Source: Paeniglutamicibacter sulfureus (GTDB lineage: Bacteria; Actinomycetota; Actinomycetes; Actinomycetales; Micrococcaceae). Taken from it: a stretch of 64,000 nt of DNA. The stretch spans positions 2,790,001-2,854,000 of the forward strand of contig NZ_BAAAWO010000001.1 of NCBI RefSeq assembly GCF_039535115.1, given 5' to 3'. Below, in pieces: positions 1 through 8,478 of this stretch (within the stretch, counting starts at the first letter, position 1; every line of letters starts with the position of its first letter). A program made the translations under genes and the position numbers. Below the pieces are notes generated by a model. The model did not search any database. It saw only the letters and a program-made list of their open reading frames with translations, and was not told where the DNA came from.

Positions 1-1059
1 GGCCGCCAGCCGGGCACCGCCGGCAACGGCGGACTGCACCATGGAATCGATCCGCTCCAGCTGCCGGCCATCGATGATCGGCCCGATCGCGACCGTGCCG
101 GACTTCGGGTCGCCGACCGGCAAGTTCCGTGCCTTTTCGGCCAGTGCCGCCACATAGTCCTCGTAAATGTCCCGGTGCACAATGTGCCGGCCGGTGGCCA
201 TGCAGATCTGGCCCTGGTGCATGAAGGAGCCGAACGCAGCCGCGGATGCCGCCTTGGCCAGGTCGGCACCGGGGAGCACGATCATGGCGCTGTTGCCGCC
301 CAGCTCGAGGTGCGCACGCTTGAGCAGCCGCGCGGCGCTTTCCCCGATCTTGCGACCGGCGGCCGTCGACCCGGTGAACGCAATGACGCGCACCTCCGGT
401 GCTTCGACCACGGCGGCCCCGACATCCGCGCCGCCGGGAAGCAGATGCAATAGCCCCTCGGGCAATCCGGCTTCCTCGAAGATCCGCATGATGGTCACAC
501 CCGCGCAGACCGAGGTGCGCGGGTCGGGCTTGAGCAGCACCGCGTTGCCCAGGGCCAACGCCGGCGCAACGGCACGAATGCCCAGGATCAGCGGGAAGTT
601 GAACGGGGCAATGACGCTGACGACCCCGACCGGGCGGCGACGGGCGAAGGACCAGCGTTCTTCGTTGGTGGTGAGCACCTCGCCGGCCGGAAGCGACGGC
701 AGCGCGGAGGCCTCGTAGCACTCGTTGGCCGCGGTGTGCGTCTCGAGCGCAGCCTTGGCGGGAATGCCCCCGGATTCGCGCACCAGCCACTCATTGACCT
801 CGTCCGCGTGCTCCTCCCAGAGCAGGCCGGCCCTACGCAGCACCGCTGCCCGTTCCTCCGGCTTCTTCGCGGCCCAGGCAACCTGTGCCTTGGCGGCCGC
901 CGTGGCAGCACGCAAGACGTCGTCGGCGGAGGCCAATCCGAGGGTGCCAAGTACGTTTCCGGTGGCGGGCTCCACGACGTCTTGGGTGCCGGCGCCGCCG
1001 ACCACCCAGCCGTTGACGTTGATCTTCGAGTTCCAGAGTGATTCTTCAAGCAATGACAC
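1..1059 (-). CDS. Aldehyde dehydrogenase, benzaldehyde/vanillin dehydrogenase type (3' end beyond window)
   Basis: NAD(P)-dependent oxidation of an aldehyde, probably aromatic, to its acid. The first 353 codons are visible; the C-terminal quarter lies outside the window. The GTG start at 1059 follows an AAGGA ribosome site with 8 nt spacing. The N-terminus contains NGWVVGGAG and EPATGNVLG, typical of the cofactor-domain entry of this family, and the catalytic cysteine lies in QGQICMAT at about residue 286. The visible end contains RIDSMVQSAVAGGARL, where this subfamily has its interdomain helix. Nearby aromatic-type oxygenase genes fit a role in aryl-aldehyde oxidation. The exact substrate is inference. 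Confidence 0.9.
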   Translation of the reverse strand, partial: MSLLEESLWNSKINVNGWVVGGAGTQDVVEPATGNVLGTLGLASADDVLRAATAAAKAQVAWAAKKPEERAAVLRRAGLLWEEHADEVNEWLVRESGGIPAKAALETHTAANECYEASALPSLPAGEVLTTNEERWSFARRRPVGVVSVIAPFNFPLILGIRAVAPALALGNAVLLKPDPRTSVCAGVTIMRIFEEAGLPEGLLHLLPGGADVGAAVVEAPEVRVIAFTGSTAAGRKIGESAARLLKRAHLELGGNSAMIVLPGADLAKAASAAAFGSFMHQGQICMATGRHIVHRDIYEDYVAALAEKARNLPVGDPKSGTVAIGPIIDGRQLERIDSMVQSAVAGGARLAA

Positions 1060-1663
1060 TTTGTGGTTCCTTATCTGGTGGACTGGTGTGCGGTGCATGG
1101 GCTTCGCAGGCGGGTTGCTTGGGTCGGGGAACTTGCGGTTCGTTGGTTGCCAGGTAATGGGAACATCCCGCCGGCCGTGACGGTTCGCTGGTTGCCCCTC
1201 CAACCTGGCCCTTCTCGTGCGGCCTGCCCCCTATGCCCACGCTAGGCCGGAAACTGGCAACAGTCCAACGAATTTGCCACCCCGTGTACATCGGGCTCAT
1301 CGATAAGCTCACGGGTCCAGAGATTCTGGGCATTGGCCCCCGCTCGTCGAGGAGTACCTGCCGCGCCTCCATGTGTTCGCCACTGTCTGCCTACCCGGGC
1401 GCAAGTTGGTGGCGGAGCTTTCCAGCGCTTAATCACTGGTCGATGAACACAACTCCCCGCTGACGCCGGATGCATTCCACCCGCATCGGCGCACGCCAAG
1501 TCGATCCAGACGCCCCGAGGCCAAGCGCTGCCCCAACAGCTCCGGCCGCGATCTTCAGGTGATTCTCAATGTCGCGGCCGGAGGCAGTTAATAAGGTATG
1601 AAAATCAGTGTCCACGGTCGCCGGGTGGTAGCCGGGGTCGGGATGGAACGGCAGAATGGGCAT
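1060..1663. other. Long spacer, no convincing gene
   Basis: This holds the promoter region of the minus-strand aldehyde dehydrogenase and the leader of the acetyltransferase. No reading frame has convincing coding character. Between about 1500 and 1610 the minus strand can be read as SGRDIENHLKIAAGAVGAAL, which faintly resembles the last helix of IclR-type regulators and may be a gene remnant. That resemblance is weak. Confidence 0.4.
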
Positions 1664-2269
1664 ATGCCCGAGACCGCATCGATCCACCGGTGGCAGACCC
1701 ATCCGGTCACGCCCGAGAACTTCGAGGATTTCGCCGACGTCATCAACCCGACCCGGCGGGACACGCACTGCTGGTGCCTCTCGCACCGCTTGGGCGTCAA
1801 GGACATCGAGGAGCTCGGCGGCGGCAATCGCGAGACCGCCATGCGCAGGCTCTGCGAGCGGGAGAATCCGCCAGGCGTGATCACATACCGCGACGGCGAG
1901 CCCGTCGGGTGGTGCAGCATTGGCCCTCGCGCCGAGATCCCGCGGCTGGCGGCGTCAAAGCTCATCCGGCCCGTGGACGGTGTCCCGGTGTGGAGCATCA
2001 TCTGCGTGGTGGTGCGCAGCGGGCACCGGCGGCAGGGCGTCATGGCCCGCCTGCTTGAGGGGGCCGTGGAGTACGCGGCTTCCCGCGGCGCGCCGGCCAT
2101 CGAGGCACACCCCGTGGATCCCCCGGGCAGGATGGACACGACCATGGCGTTCGTCGGAACCCGGTCCATGTTCGAGCAGGCCGGGTTCCGCGTCATCGGC
2201 ACCACCGACGCGGTGGCCAGCAGGATGCCGCGGCTGATCATGCGCCGCGACCTCCGATCGAATCCCTGA
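1664..2269 (+). CDS. GNAT-family N-acetyltransferase
   Basis: Predicted acetyl-CoA-dependent acetyltransferase of 201 residues; the acceptor is unknown. The central strand IICVVVRSGHRRQGVMARLL carries the R-x-x-Q/G-x-G/A acetyl-CoA pyrophosphate loop (RRQGVM). MFEQAGFRVIG matches the usual C-terminal GNAT strand-turn. The DTHCWCLSHR segment near the N-terminus is seen in a GNAT subgroup with a conserved CWC motif. In-frame ATGs also occur at 1598 and 1643. I chose 1664 because the conserved part begins directly after it, but none of the three has a clear ribosome site. It stands alone, convergent with the dioxygenase gene. Confidence 0.75.
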   Translation: MPETASIHRWQTHPVTPENFEDFADVINPTRRDTHCWCLSHRLGVKDIEELGGGNRETAMRRLCERENPPGVITYRDGEPVGWCSIGPRAEIPRLAASKLIRPVDGVPVWSIICVVVRSGHRRQGVMARLLEGAVEYAASRGAPAIEAHPVDPPGRMDTTMAFVGTRSMFEQAGFRVIGTTDAVASRMPRLIMRRDLRSNP

Positions 2270-2281
2270 CCTACTTCGGGG

Positions 2282-3079
2282 TTAGGTGAGCGTCCAGGAG
2301 CGCTTGGAGAGCCCGAACCAGAAGCCGTCGATGGCGGTCTTGGCCTCGATGCCTCCCGAGGCATATGCCGCGCCAAGGGCTACATAGAGCGGTGCCCAGT
2401 GCTCGGAGCGCGGGTGCGCCTCGCGGGCGGCAGGCGCCTTGTGCAGGAAGTCGAGGATGGAGTCCACGTCGCCGCGGCCCATGGCCTCTTCGGCCCAGTG
2501 GTCGAATTCGCTCGATGCGGCCGGCGGGGTGACGTCGGGTCCGCCTGCCGGGTTGAACCAGCGCAGGTTGTGCGTGGTGAAGCCGGATCCGATGATCATG
2601 GTGCCGCGGTCGCGCAGCGGAGCCAGAGACTGGCCGAGGGCGAAGAGGCCCTGGGGATCCAGGGTGGGCATTGACATCTGCACCACCGGGACATCCGCGT
2701 CGGGGAACATTTCCTTCAGCGGCACGTAGGCGCCGTGGTCCAGGCCGCGGGTCTCGTCGCGTTCCACGTGGTGGCCGTGGGTGCCGGTCAGCCGGGCGAC
2801 CTCGTCGGCCAGCTCCGGTGCCATGGGGGCGTCGTAGCGCACGTCGTAGTAGTGCTGCGGGAAGCCCCAAAAGTCGTAGACCAATTCCTGCTTCCGGTGC
2901 GTGGCACTCAGCGACACCGGTGCATTCTCCCAGTGCGCGGAAATCATCAGGATGTCCTTGGGCTTTTCCATGGTCCCCGACCAGCCTGCCAATTGAGATG
3001 TCCACGTGGCGTCGTCGGCCAGGGGCGGGGCGCCGTGGGAGAGAAAGAGTACCGGTGGGCGGTCGGCTGCAGTAGTCAT
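2282..3079 (-). CDS. LigB-superfamily extradiol dioxygenase, DODA/YgiD type
   Basis: Metal-dependent extradiol dioxygenase of 265 residues, related to 4,5-DOPA dioxygenase. His15 (LSHGAPP), His49 (SAHWE), His170 (FTTHN) and His227 (EHWAPLY) have the spacing of the metal and catalytic histidines of E. coli YgiD (22, 57, 177, 234). The ATG at 3079 has no ribosome site. It lies 6 nt after a -10-like TATGCT, so the mRNA is probably leaderless. A large palindrome fills the promoter (separate entry). The gene diverges from the flavin monooxygenase. Whether both act on one substrate is not shown, because DODA proteins are often regulated on their own. Confidence 0.88.
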   Translation of the reverse strand: MTTAADRPPVLFLSHGAPPLADDATWTSQLAGWSGTMEKPKDILMISAHWENAPVSLSATHRKQELVYDFWGFPQHYYDVRYDAPMAPELADEVARLTGTHGHHVERDETRGLDHGAYVPLKEMFPDADVPVVQMSMPTLDPQGLFALGQSLAPLRDRGTMIIGSGFTTHNLRWFNPAGGPDVTPPAASSEFDHWAEEAMGRGDVDSILDFLHKAPAAREAHPRSEHWAPLYVALGAAYASGGIEAKTAIDGFWFGLSKRSWTLT

Positions 3080-3085
3080 GTAATG

Positions 3086-3115
3086 AGCATACACCTTATT
3101 TAGTTGATTCTTCAA
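3086..3115 (-). promoter_or_regulatory. Predicted leaderless promoter of the DODA dioxygenase gene
   Basis: On the minus strand TTGAAG (3115-3110) and TATGCT (3091-3086) are separated by 18 bp. The ATG follows 6 nt after the -10 element. Transcription would then start at or next to the initiation codon. Confidence 0.55.
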
Positions 3116-3127
3116 GTAAATAAGGTG
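3092..3127. promoter_or_regulatory. 36-bp near-perfect palindrome, probable operator
   Basis: The outer arms CACCTTATTTA (3092-3102) and TAAATAAGGTG (3117-3127) are a perfect inverted repeat. Inside lies a second one, TTGA-ttct-TCAA. The site covers the predicted -35 element and spacer of the DODA promoter, as a repressor site would. Length and AT-rich arms resemble MarR-type operators. No MarR gene is present nearby, so the regulator is unknown. Confidence 0.7.
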
Positions 3128-3192
3128 CTGTTCACCGCTCACCAAACCCCGGAGGTGCCAGACGCGGATTCGTGCGGGCCTGGCGTTGCCTC

Positions 3193-3215
3193 GACATTCT
3201 GCTGTGCAGAATGTC
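3193..3215. promoter_or_regulatory. Probable IclR operator upstream of the monooxygenase gene
   Basis: This is a perfect inverted repeat: GACATTCTGC, a 3-nt centre tgt, GCAGAATGTC. Its core TTCTG-N5-CAGAA recurs, with 15 of 17 bases identical, across the start codon of the IclR gene at 5268. It lies 85 bp before the monooxygenase ATG. Confidence 0.65.
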
Positions 3216-3299
3216 CTGGCACCGGGAAGGAGACCGGCCCTACGGTTGATGAACCAGATCACAACGCCGCCTTTGGGCGCCGGCATACCGAGGAGCAGC

Positions 3300-5213
3300 A
3301 TGCAGTTCTACCAGGATGGCTACCGCCCGGGAGACCCCGACATCCGCCCCGCCGCACCCGGCCGCCGCGCACCGGGAACCTTCCCCGAGCAGGTGGACGT
3401 GCTCATCGCCGGCACCGGCCCCGCCGGGTCGGTCCTGGCCGCCCAGCTGGCCGAGTTCCCCGACATCTCCACGCTCGTGGTTGAGCGCCGCGAGGCGGCC
3501 CTCGAACTGGGGCACGCCGACGGCGTCGCCTGCCGCACCGTGGAGATGTTCAACGGCTTCGGGCTGGCCGAGCGCCTGATGCGCGAGGCCTACTGGGTCA
3601 ATGAGACCAGCTTCTGGGGCCCGGACTCCGCCGACGGGATCGCACGCACCGGCCGGATCCAGGACGTCGCCGACGGCCTCTCCGAATACCCCCACGTGAT
3701 CGTGAACCAGGCCCGCATGCAGGACCTGCTGCTCGAGCACATGGCCAACTCCCCTTCCCGGCTGGTCCCCGACTACGGTCTGGAACTCATCGACGTATCC
3801 GTCGCCGAAACCGGCGACCACCCCGTCACAGCAACGCTGCGCCGCACCGGGGCCGAGCCAGGGGCGGATATCACCGTGGCCGCGAAGTACGCCGTGGGCT
3901 GCGAGGGCGCCCGCTCGAACGTGCGCCGCTCGCTGGGCATCAAGATGCAGGGCGATGCCCGCAACCACGCCTGGGGCGTCATGGACATGCTGGCGGTCAC
4001 CGATTTCCCCGACATCCGCCTGAAGTCCGCCATCCAGTCGGCCTCCGGCGGATCCATCCTGCTGATCCCGCGCGAGGGCGGCTACCTGGTGCGCCTCTAC
4101 GTGGACCTCGGCGACATCGACCCCGGTGATCGCGAGGCCCGCGGGCGTTTCACCGCCGATTCGGTCATCGAGGCGGCACAAAAGATCCTGCACCCCTACA
4201 CGCTGGATGTGAAGGAAATCGCCTGGTGGAGCGTCTACGAGGTGGGCCAGCGCATCGCCGAGCGGTTCGACGACGTGCTTCCCGAGGACCGCGGCACCCG
4301 CACCCCGCGCGTGTTCATCGCCGGGGACGCCTGCCACACCCATAGCGCCAAGGCCGGCCAGGGCATGAACGTCTCCATGCAGGACGGCTTCAACCTGGGC
4401 TGGAAGCTGGCGGCGGTGTTGCAGGGCCGCAGCCCCGAGGCCCTGCTGGACACCTATTCCGAAGAACGCCAGGTGATCGCCCAGGAACTGATCGACTTCG
4501 ACCTCAAGTGGTCCACCGCGATGGCTGCCAAGCCCAAGGACCCCGCCAACCCGGATGCCGGCGGCATGGATGCCGCCGAACGCCAGGGCATCTTCACCCA
4601 GGGCGGCCGATTCACCGCCGGATTCGCCACCGACTACCGCCCGGGCATGATCACCGGGGAAGGCACCCACGAGCACCTGGCCTCCGGCTTCCCGGTCGGC
4701 GAGCGCTTCCACTCCTCACCGGTCATCCGGCTCGCCGATGCCAAGCCGCTGCAGCTCGGCCACCAGGCGCTGGCCGACGGCCGCTGGCGGATCTACGTGT
4801 TCGCGGACGCCGCACGCCCCGACGCAGCCGATTCCCGCCTGGCCGCGCTCTGCACCTTCCTGGCCGAGGCCCCTTCCTCCCCGGTGTGCTCCTTCACCCC
4901 TGCCGGGGTCGACGACGACGCGGTCTTCGACGTGCGTGCGGTGCTCCAGCAGCACCACCGCGACGTGGAGCCCGGGGACGTTCCCGCGTTCCTGCTTCCA
5001 CGCAGGGCGCCGCTGGGACTCATCGACTACGAGAAGGTCTTCACCGCGGATGCGGCGAACGACATCTTCGCCGCACGCGGGATCGACCGCGAGCTCGGCG
5101 CCATCGTGGTGGTCCGCCCCGACCAGTACGTGGCCCACGTGCTGCCGCTGGATGCCCACGCGGAGCTGGCCGCCTTCTTCGCAGGCATCATGCGCGCCCC
5201 GGCGCTCGTCTGA
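3300..5213 (+). CDS. FAD-dependent aromatic monooxygenase (phenol 2-monooxygenase / 3-hydroxybenzoate 4-monooxygenase family)
   Basis: NADPH- and O2-dependent ring hydroxylase of 637 residues, the usual size for the phenol hydroxylase and MobA group. The FAD dinucleotide motif GTGPAGS is at residues 38-44, and the second FAD motif GDACHTHSAKAGQGMN at about 341-356. The last 170 residues match the thioredoxin-like dimerisation domain of this family (ending near IVVVRPDQYVAHVLPLD). The ATG at 3300 has an AGGAG site 5 nt upstream; longer in-frame starts lack one. The downstream IclR gene probably regulates it. 3-Hydroxybenzoate is a plausible substrate; phenol or another hydroxy-aromatic is possible. 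Confidence 0.85.
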   Translation: MQFYQDGYRPGDPDIRPAAPGRRAPGTFPEQVDVLIAGTGPAGSVLAAQLAEFPDISTLVVERREAALELGHADGVACRTVEMFNGFGLAERLMREAYWVNETSFWGPDSADGIARTGRIQDVADGLSEYPHVIVNQARMQDLLLEHMANSPSRLVPDYGLELIDVSVAETGDHPVTATLRRTGAEPGADITVAAKYAVGCEGARSNVRRSLGIKMQGDARNHAWGVMDMLAVTDFPDIRLKSAIQSASGGSILLIPREGGYLVRLYVDLGDIDPGDREARGRFTADSVIEAAQKILHPYTLDVKEIAWWSVYEVGQRIAERFDDVLPEDRGTRTPRVFIAGDACHTHSAKAGQGMNVSMQDGFNLGWKLAAVLQGRSPEALLDTYSEERQVIAQELIDFDLKWSTAMAAKPKDPANPDAGGMDAAERQGIFTQGGRFTAGFATDYRPGMITGEGTHEHLASGFPVGERFHSSPVIRLADAKPLQLGHQALADGRWRIYVFADAARPDAADSRLAALCTFLAEAPSSPVCSFTPAGVDDDAVFDVRAVLQQHHRDVEPGDVPAFLLPRRAPLGLIDYEKVFTADAANDIFAARGIDRELGAIVVVRPDQYVAHVLPLDAHAELAAFFAGIMRAPALV

Positions 5214-5259
5214 CCTTGATGCGGTCGCGGGCTCCACGGAACCCGCGACCACCCGTAGG

Positions 5260-5276
5260 ATTCTGTTGTGCAGAAA
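5260..5276. promoter_or_regulatory. Second copy of the IclR-type operator, over the IclR start codon
   Basis: TTCTG (5261-5265), a 5-nt spacer ttgtg and CAGAA (5271-5275) match the site at 3193-3215. The GTG initiation codon (5268-5270) lies in the spacer, so binding here would give tight autorepression. Confidence 0.55.
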
Positions 5277-6056
5277 ACTAATCGGATCGTCAAACGGCCC
5301 GTCCACGCCGTCGAATCGGTGGAAAATGCCTTGCGCATCCTGGTGCTGCTGCAGGAACGCGATGCGCTGCGCATCGTCGATGCGGCCAGGGAGCTGGGCG
5401 TGGCACCCTCCACCGCCCACCGGCTCCTGGCGACTCTCGTCTACCGGGGCTTCGCGGTGCAGGATCCGCAGAAGCACTACGCCGCCGGACCCAACTTGCA
5501 CCTCGATGCGGCACGGAATCCGGCCCGAAGACTGGTCGCCGCGGTGCGACCGCAGCTCGAGGCGCTGGCTGCGGCGACGGGCGAAACCGTGAACCTGGTG
5601 GAGCGCATCGGGGCGAGCGCCCGGTTCCGCCACAGCGTCGAAGGTCCGCAGCTGGTGCGGATCGGCGACCGCACGGGAACGGTGCTCCCGGCCGGCACGT
5701 CCTCCGCCGGATTGGCCGCACTCTCGGTCCTCTCCGATGCGGCCGTTGCCCAGCTCTACCGCCGCCGTGCCACCCGGAGCGAGGGCAACGAGCTGGATGC
5801 CGGGGGCCTTGCCCATTTGCTCTCCGAGCTCGCCCAGGTCCGGGCCAGGAACTACGCGATCAACATCGGCCGCACCGAACCGGAGCTCGCGGCCATCGGC
5901 GCTCCCGTGGGTCCGCTGGCCAACGGGAAGTCCTTTGCCTTGTCCCTCAGCGCACCGATCTCCCGCGCCGGGGACCTGCAGGGCGCCCGGGTCGTTTCCC
6001 TGCTGCTGGCGGCCTGCGCCGCTATCCGCGGCACCCTGGACACGCACCCGGAATGA
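5268..6056 (+). CDS. IclR-family transcriptional regulator
   Basis: Regulator of 262 residues. The N-terminal winged helix (about residues 15-75, SVENALRILVLLQ then PSTAHRLLATLVYRGF) is followed by an IclR effector domain of GAF-like fold. That domain includes ETVNLVERIG and a late glycine-rich strand. The GTG start has AGGA 8 nt upstream. It lies 54 bp after the monooxygenase and could be co-transcribed with it or have its own promoter. A palindrome at its start codon is nearly identical to one before the monooxygenase, which supports control of both genes by this protein. The inducer is presumably the aromatic substrate. Confidence 0.88.
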   Translation: MQKTNRIVKRPVHAVESVENALRILVLLQERDALRIVDAARELGVAPSTAHRLLATLVYRGFAVQDPQKHYAAGPNLHLDAARNPARRLVAAVRPQLEALAAATGETVNLVERIGASARFRHSVEGPQLVRIGDRTGTVLPAGTSSAGLAALSVLSDAAVAQLYRRRATRSEGNELDAGGLAHLLSELAQVRARNYAINIGRTEPELAAIGAPVGPLANGKSFALSLSAPISRAGDLQGARVVSLLLAACAAIRGTLDTHPE

Positions 6057-6062
6057 CGGAGC

Positions 6063-6094
6063 GCCCCCGACACCGAGTGTCGGGGGCCTTTTTT
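6063..6094 (+). terminator. Intrinsic terminator
   Basis: A perfect 11-bp stem GCCCCCGACAC / GTGTCGGGGGC with a 3-nt loop is followed by CTTTTTT. It sits 7 nt after the IclR stop codon and ends 18 nt from the stop of the convergent transporter gene. Confidence 0.92.
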
Positions 6095-6112
6095 CCGGCG
6101 GGCCGGGAACGG

Positions 6113-7522
6113 CTAAAGCACCAGGAACGGGACCAGCAGCGAGGTCACGAACAGCACCAGCGCGCCGCCGAGCCGGTTGGTCAACGCGGCGAAGGGCATC
6201 AGGTGCATGCGGTTCGCGGCGCTGAGCACCGCGACATCTCCGCTGCCACCGGTGTCGGCCATGACCAGGCCCGGGGTGATGGAGGCTTCCACGAAGTTGA
6301 ACTTCATGAGCCAGCCCAGGATGCCGGAGGTCAACGTCGCGATCAGCACCGTCACGACGGTCAGCAGGATGAACTTCGGGTTGCTCAGCGAGGCTACGAC
6401 CTCGTCCATGTTGATGTAGCTGATGCTCACGCCCACCAGCAGCGCCGGGACCATGGTGGCGCCCACCATGTCGCCCCAGTCGGCCGTGGATTCCTCGATG
6501 TCCTTGGGCAGCCATCCGAAGATCTTCACCGCGGCGGCGGCGATGATGGTCCACGCGTAGGGGTGCAGGACCTCGAGGTAGGAGCCGACCAGCTGCCCGA
6601 AGATAAACAGCGCGCCGGCAAAGAGCAGGCCCTTGCCCAGGGCAATGAACGAGGAGGACTCGTTCTTGGGCGGCAGGGAAAGCTCGGATTTCTTGCCCTT
6701 GATGCGCATCAGCTCGCCGTGGCCGTTGAACCCGACGAAGAACTGCTTGCGGGTCTTGCCCAGCCCGTTGTAGATGCCGGCAATGATGATGCACACGATG
6801 TTGGCCACCACGACGGCCGACATCAGATCACCCATGAACGTCGCCGAATCCTCACCGGTGCGGGCCGCGTACATCTCGCTCATCGGCAGCGCGCCCACGC
6901 CCAGCCCGCCGGCCATGATGGGGGCGGCGATGAACAGGATGCCCTCCATGAACCCGAAGCCGGTGGCAGCACCCAGCAGACCGACCAACACGAACGTTGC
7001 CACGAGGCAGCCGACCAGCGGCACCGCGAAGCGTGGTCCGGCCTTCAGCAGCAGGGCGCGAGGCATGCCCAGGATGGAGCCGGCGATGATGGTGATGACG
7101 AAGAAGTCCAGGAACCCGTGTCCCTTGACGAAGTTCTCCACGACCTCCACCAGGTTCGCAGGCAAGAGGTCGAAGGACATGAGCGTGGCTGGAATGAACG
7201 TGCACAGCACCGTGGGCAGGCCGAAGTCGCGCACCACCGGGAACAGGTTGCCGATCCAGATCAGCAGCCCGCCGAGCAGGATCGTGACGGTGAAGCCCGA
7301 GAGCATGGAGTCCGGCAGCTTGCCGGTGGCCGCGGCAATGAACACCATGGCGGCAAGCACGATGAAGAGCGCTGCCGGCAGGCTGGCGATCCGGGTGCCG
7401 CGCGGGCCGGGGAAGTGCGTGCCGCGCAGCTTGCCGACATGGGGTTCGACGCGGTGTTGGACGCCGGGATCGTCGGGGTGCTGGTTCCCAAGGGTGGAAA
7501 CGGGGTTTTCAGTCTGAGACAT
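6113..7522 (-). CDS. 2-hydroxycarboxylate transporter (2HCT/CitS family)
   Basis: Secondary transporter of 469 residues that imports citrate-, malate- or related 2-hydroxycarboxylates with Na+ or H+ in known relatives. It is hydrophobic throughout with about 11 membrane segments. Two halves each carry a glycine-rich segment expected of 2HCT re-entrant loops (LGVGALPMSE; VMADTGGSGDVAVLSAANRM). The ATG at 7522 has GAGGA 6-10 nt upstream; an earlier in-frame start at 7570 has none. It is the last gene of a minus-strand run after a CoA-transferase and a lyase. The substrate is therefore probably the acid those enzymes use. Confidence 0.88.
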   Translation of the reverse strand: MSQTENPVSTLGNQHPDDPGVQHRVEPHVGKLRGTHFPGPRGTRIASLPAALFIVLAAMVFIAAATGKLPDSMLSGFTVTILLGGLLIWIGNLFPVVRDFGLPTVLCTFIPATLMSFDLLPANLVEVVENFVKGHGFLDFFVITIIAGSILGMPRALLLKAGPRFAVPLVGCLVATFVLVGLLGAATGFGFMEGILFIAAPIMAGGLGVGALPMSEMYAARTGEDSATFMGDLMSAVVVANIVCIIIAGIYNGLGKTRKQFFVGFNGHGELMRIKGKKSELSLPPKNESSSFIALGKGLLFAGALFIFGQLVGSYLEVLHPYAWTIIAAAAVKIFGWLPKDIEESTADWGDMVGATMVPALLVGVSISYINMDEVVASLSNPKFILLTVVTVLIATLTSGILGWLMKFNFVEASITPGLVMADTGGSGDVAVLSAANRMHLMPFAALTNRLGGALVLFVTSLLVPFLVL

Positions 7523-7598
7523 CGTCGTCCTCGCAGAATGATGGGGCGCACCGGCTCCTGGCGGAGGCATCCCGGCGTGCGGTGGATGGGAGGTGTTT

Positions 7599-8477
7599 CT
7601 AGTGCCCGGTCAGGGCGTTCACCGGCAGTGCCGGGGAGTTGGAGACCGCATCGCGGCCCAGCCGTACTGCCCGGTACAGCCCGGCTTCGTCGATGCCGGT
7701 CTCGTGCCCGGCGGCGTGCAGGTGGGCCACGAGTTCCTCGGTGGCGAGGTTCCCCGCCGCGCCCGGGGCAAACGGGCAGCCGCCGTAGCCACCCAGCGCG
7801 CTGTCAAAGCGCGTGATGCCCGCCGCGATGGCCGCGTCGATGGTTGCCAGCGCCTGCCCGTGGGCGTTGTGCAGGTGCAGGTAGTAGGTCAACTCCGGCT
7901 CCGCGTCTTGGACGTGGCGCACACTTTGCATGAGCCGTTCGGTGGGGGTGGTGCCCAGGGTGTCGGCCAGTCCGATCTGGGTGATGCCCATGGCCTTGAA
8001 GGCGCGCACCACGCGCAGCAGGTGGCCGGAATCGATCTCGCCCTCGAAGGGGCAGGTGAAGGCGGTGGAGATCCCGGCGAAGAAGTTGATGCCCGGGTGG
8101 GCGGCCACGTCGGCGGCGAGGGATTCGAGTGCCTGCTCGATGCTGGACCCGGCGTTCGCGGTGCTGTGTGTCTGGCTGGCGGAGGTCACCACCTGGATGT
8201 GGGTGGCACCGGCGGCCACGGCCCGCACGATCCCCTTGCCGTTCAGGGCCAGGGAGGTGAACGTCGCCCCGGTGCCGGTCGGCAGTCCGGTGAGCACCGC
8301 GTCGGCGTCGCCCATCTGCGGCACGCGGGCCGGGTTCACGAAGGAGGCGACCTCGAGCCGCTTCACGCCCGAAGCCACCAGCGCTTCGGCAATCGCGAGC
8401 TTGTCGCCCGTGGAGACGATGACGTTTTCGTCCTGCAGGCCGTCGCGCAGGAAGACGTCGGTGATGTGGATCTGCAT
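7599..8477 (-). CDS. Hydroxymethylglutaryl-CoA lyase family protein
   Basis: Lyase of 292 residues with the TIM-barrel HMGL fold, which cleaves 3-hydroxy-3-methylglutaryl-CoA or a similar tertiary hydroxyacyl-CoA such as citramalyl-CoA. FLRDGLQDE at the N-terminus holds the catalytic Arg-Asp pair. LHLHNAHGQ carries the metal-binding histidines. GGCPFAPGAAGNLATE near residue 245 is the cysteine-containing HMG-CoA lyase signature. The ATG lies one base after the TGA of the CoA-transferase gene (TGA-C-ATG), with AAGGAG upstream, so translation is probably coupled. Exact substrate preference cannot be read from the sequence. Confidence 0.87.
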   Translation of the reverse strand: MQIHITDVFLRDGLQDENVIVSTGDKLAIAEALVASGVKRLEVASFVNPARVPQMGDADAVLTGLPTGTGATFTSLALNGKGIVRAVAAGATHIQVVTSASQTHSTANAGSSIEQALESLAADVAAHPGINFFAGISTAFTCPFEGEIDSGHLLRVVRAFKAMGITQIGLADTLGTTPTERLMQSVRHVQDAEPELTYYLHLHNAHGQALATIDAAIAAGITRFDSALGGYGGCPFAPGAAGNLATEELVAHLHAAGHETGIDEAGLYRAVRLGRDAVSNSPALPVNALTGH

Positions 8478-8478
8478 G

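Noticed and set aside
1500..1610. Minus-strand segment faintly like the end of an IclR regulator
   Set aside because: Only about 20 residues match by eye and no upstream domain can be read, so it was not called as a pseudogene.
3240..6794. Long open frames on the minus strand opposite the monooxygenase, IclR and transporter genes
   Set aside because: They mirror the GC-rich third positions of the real genes, have repetitive His/Gly/Arg-rich translations and no ribosome sites or domains.
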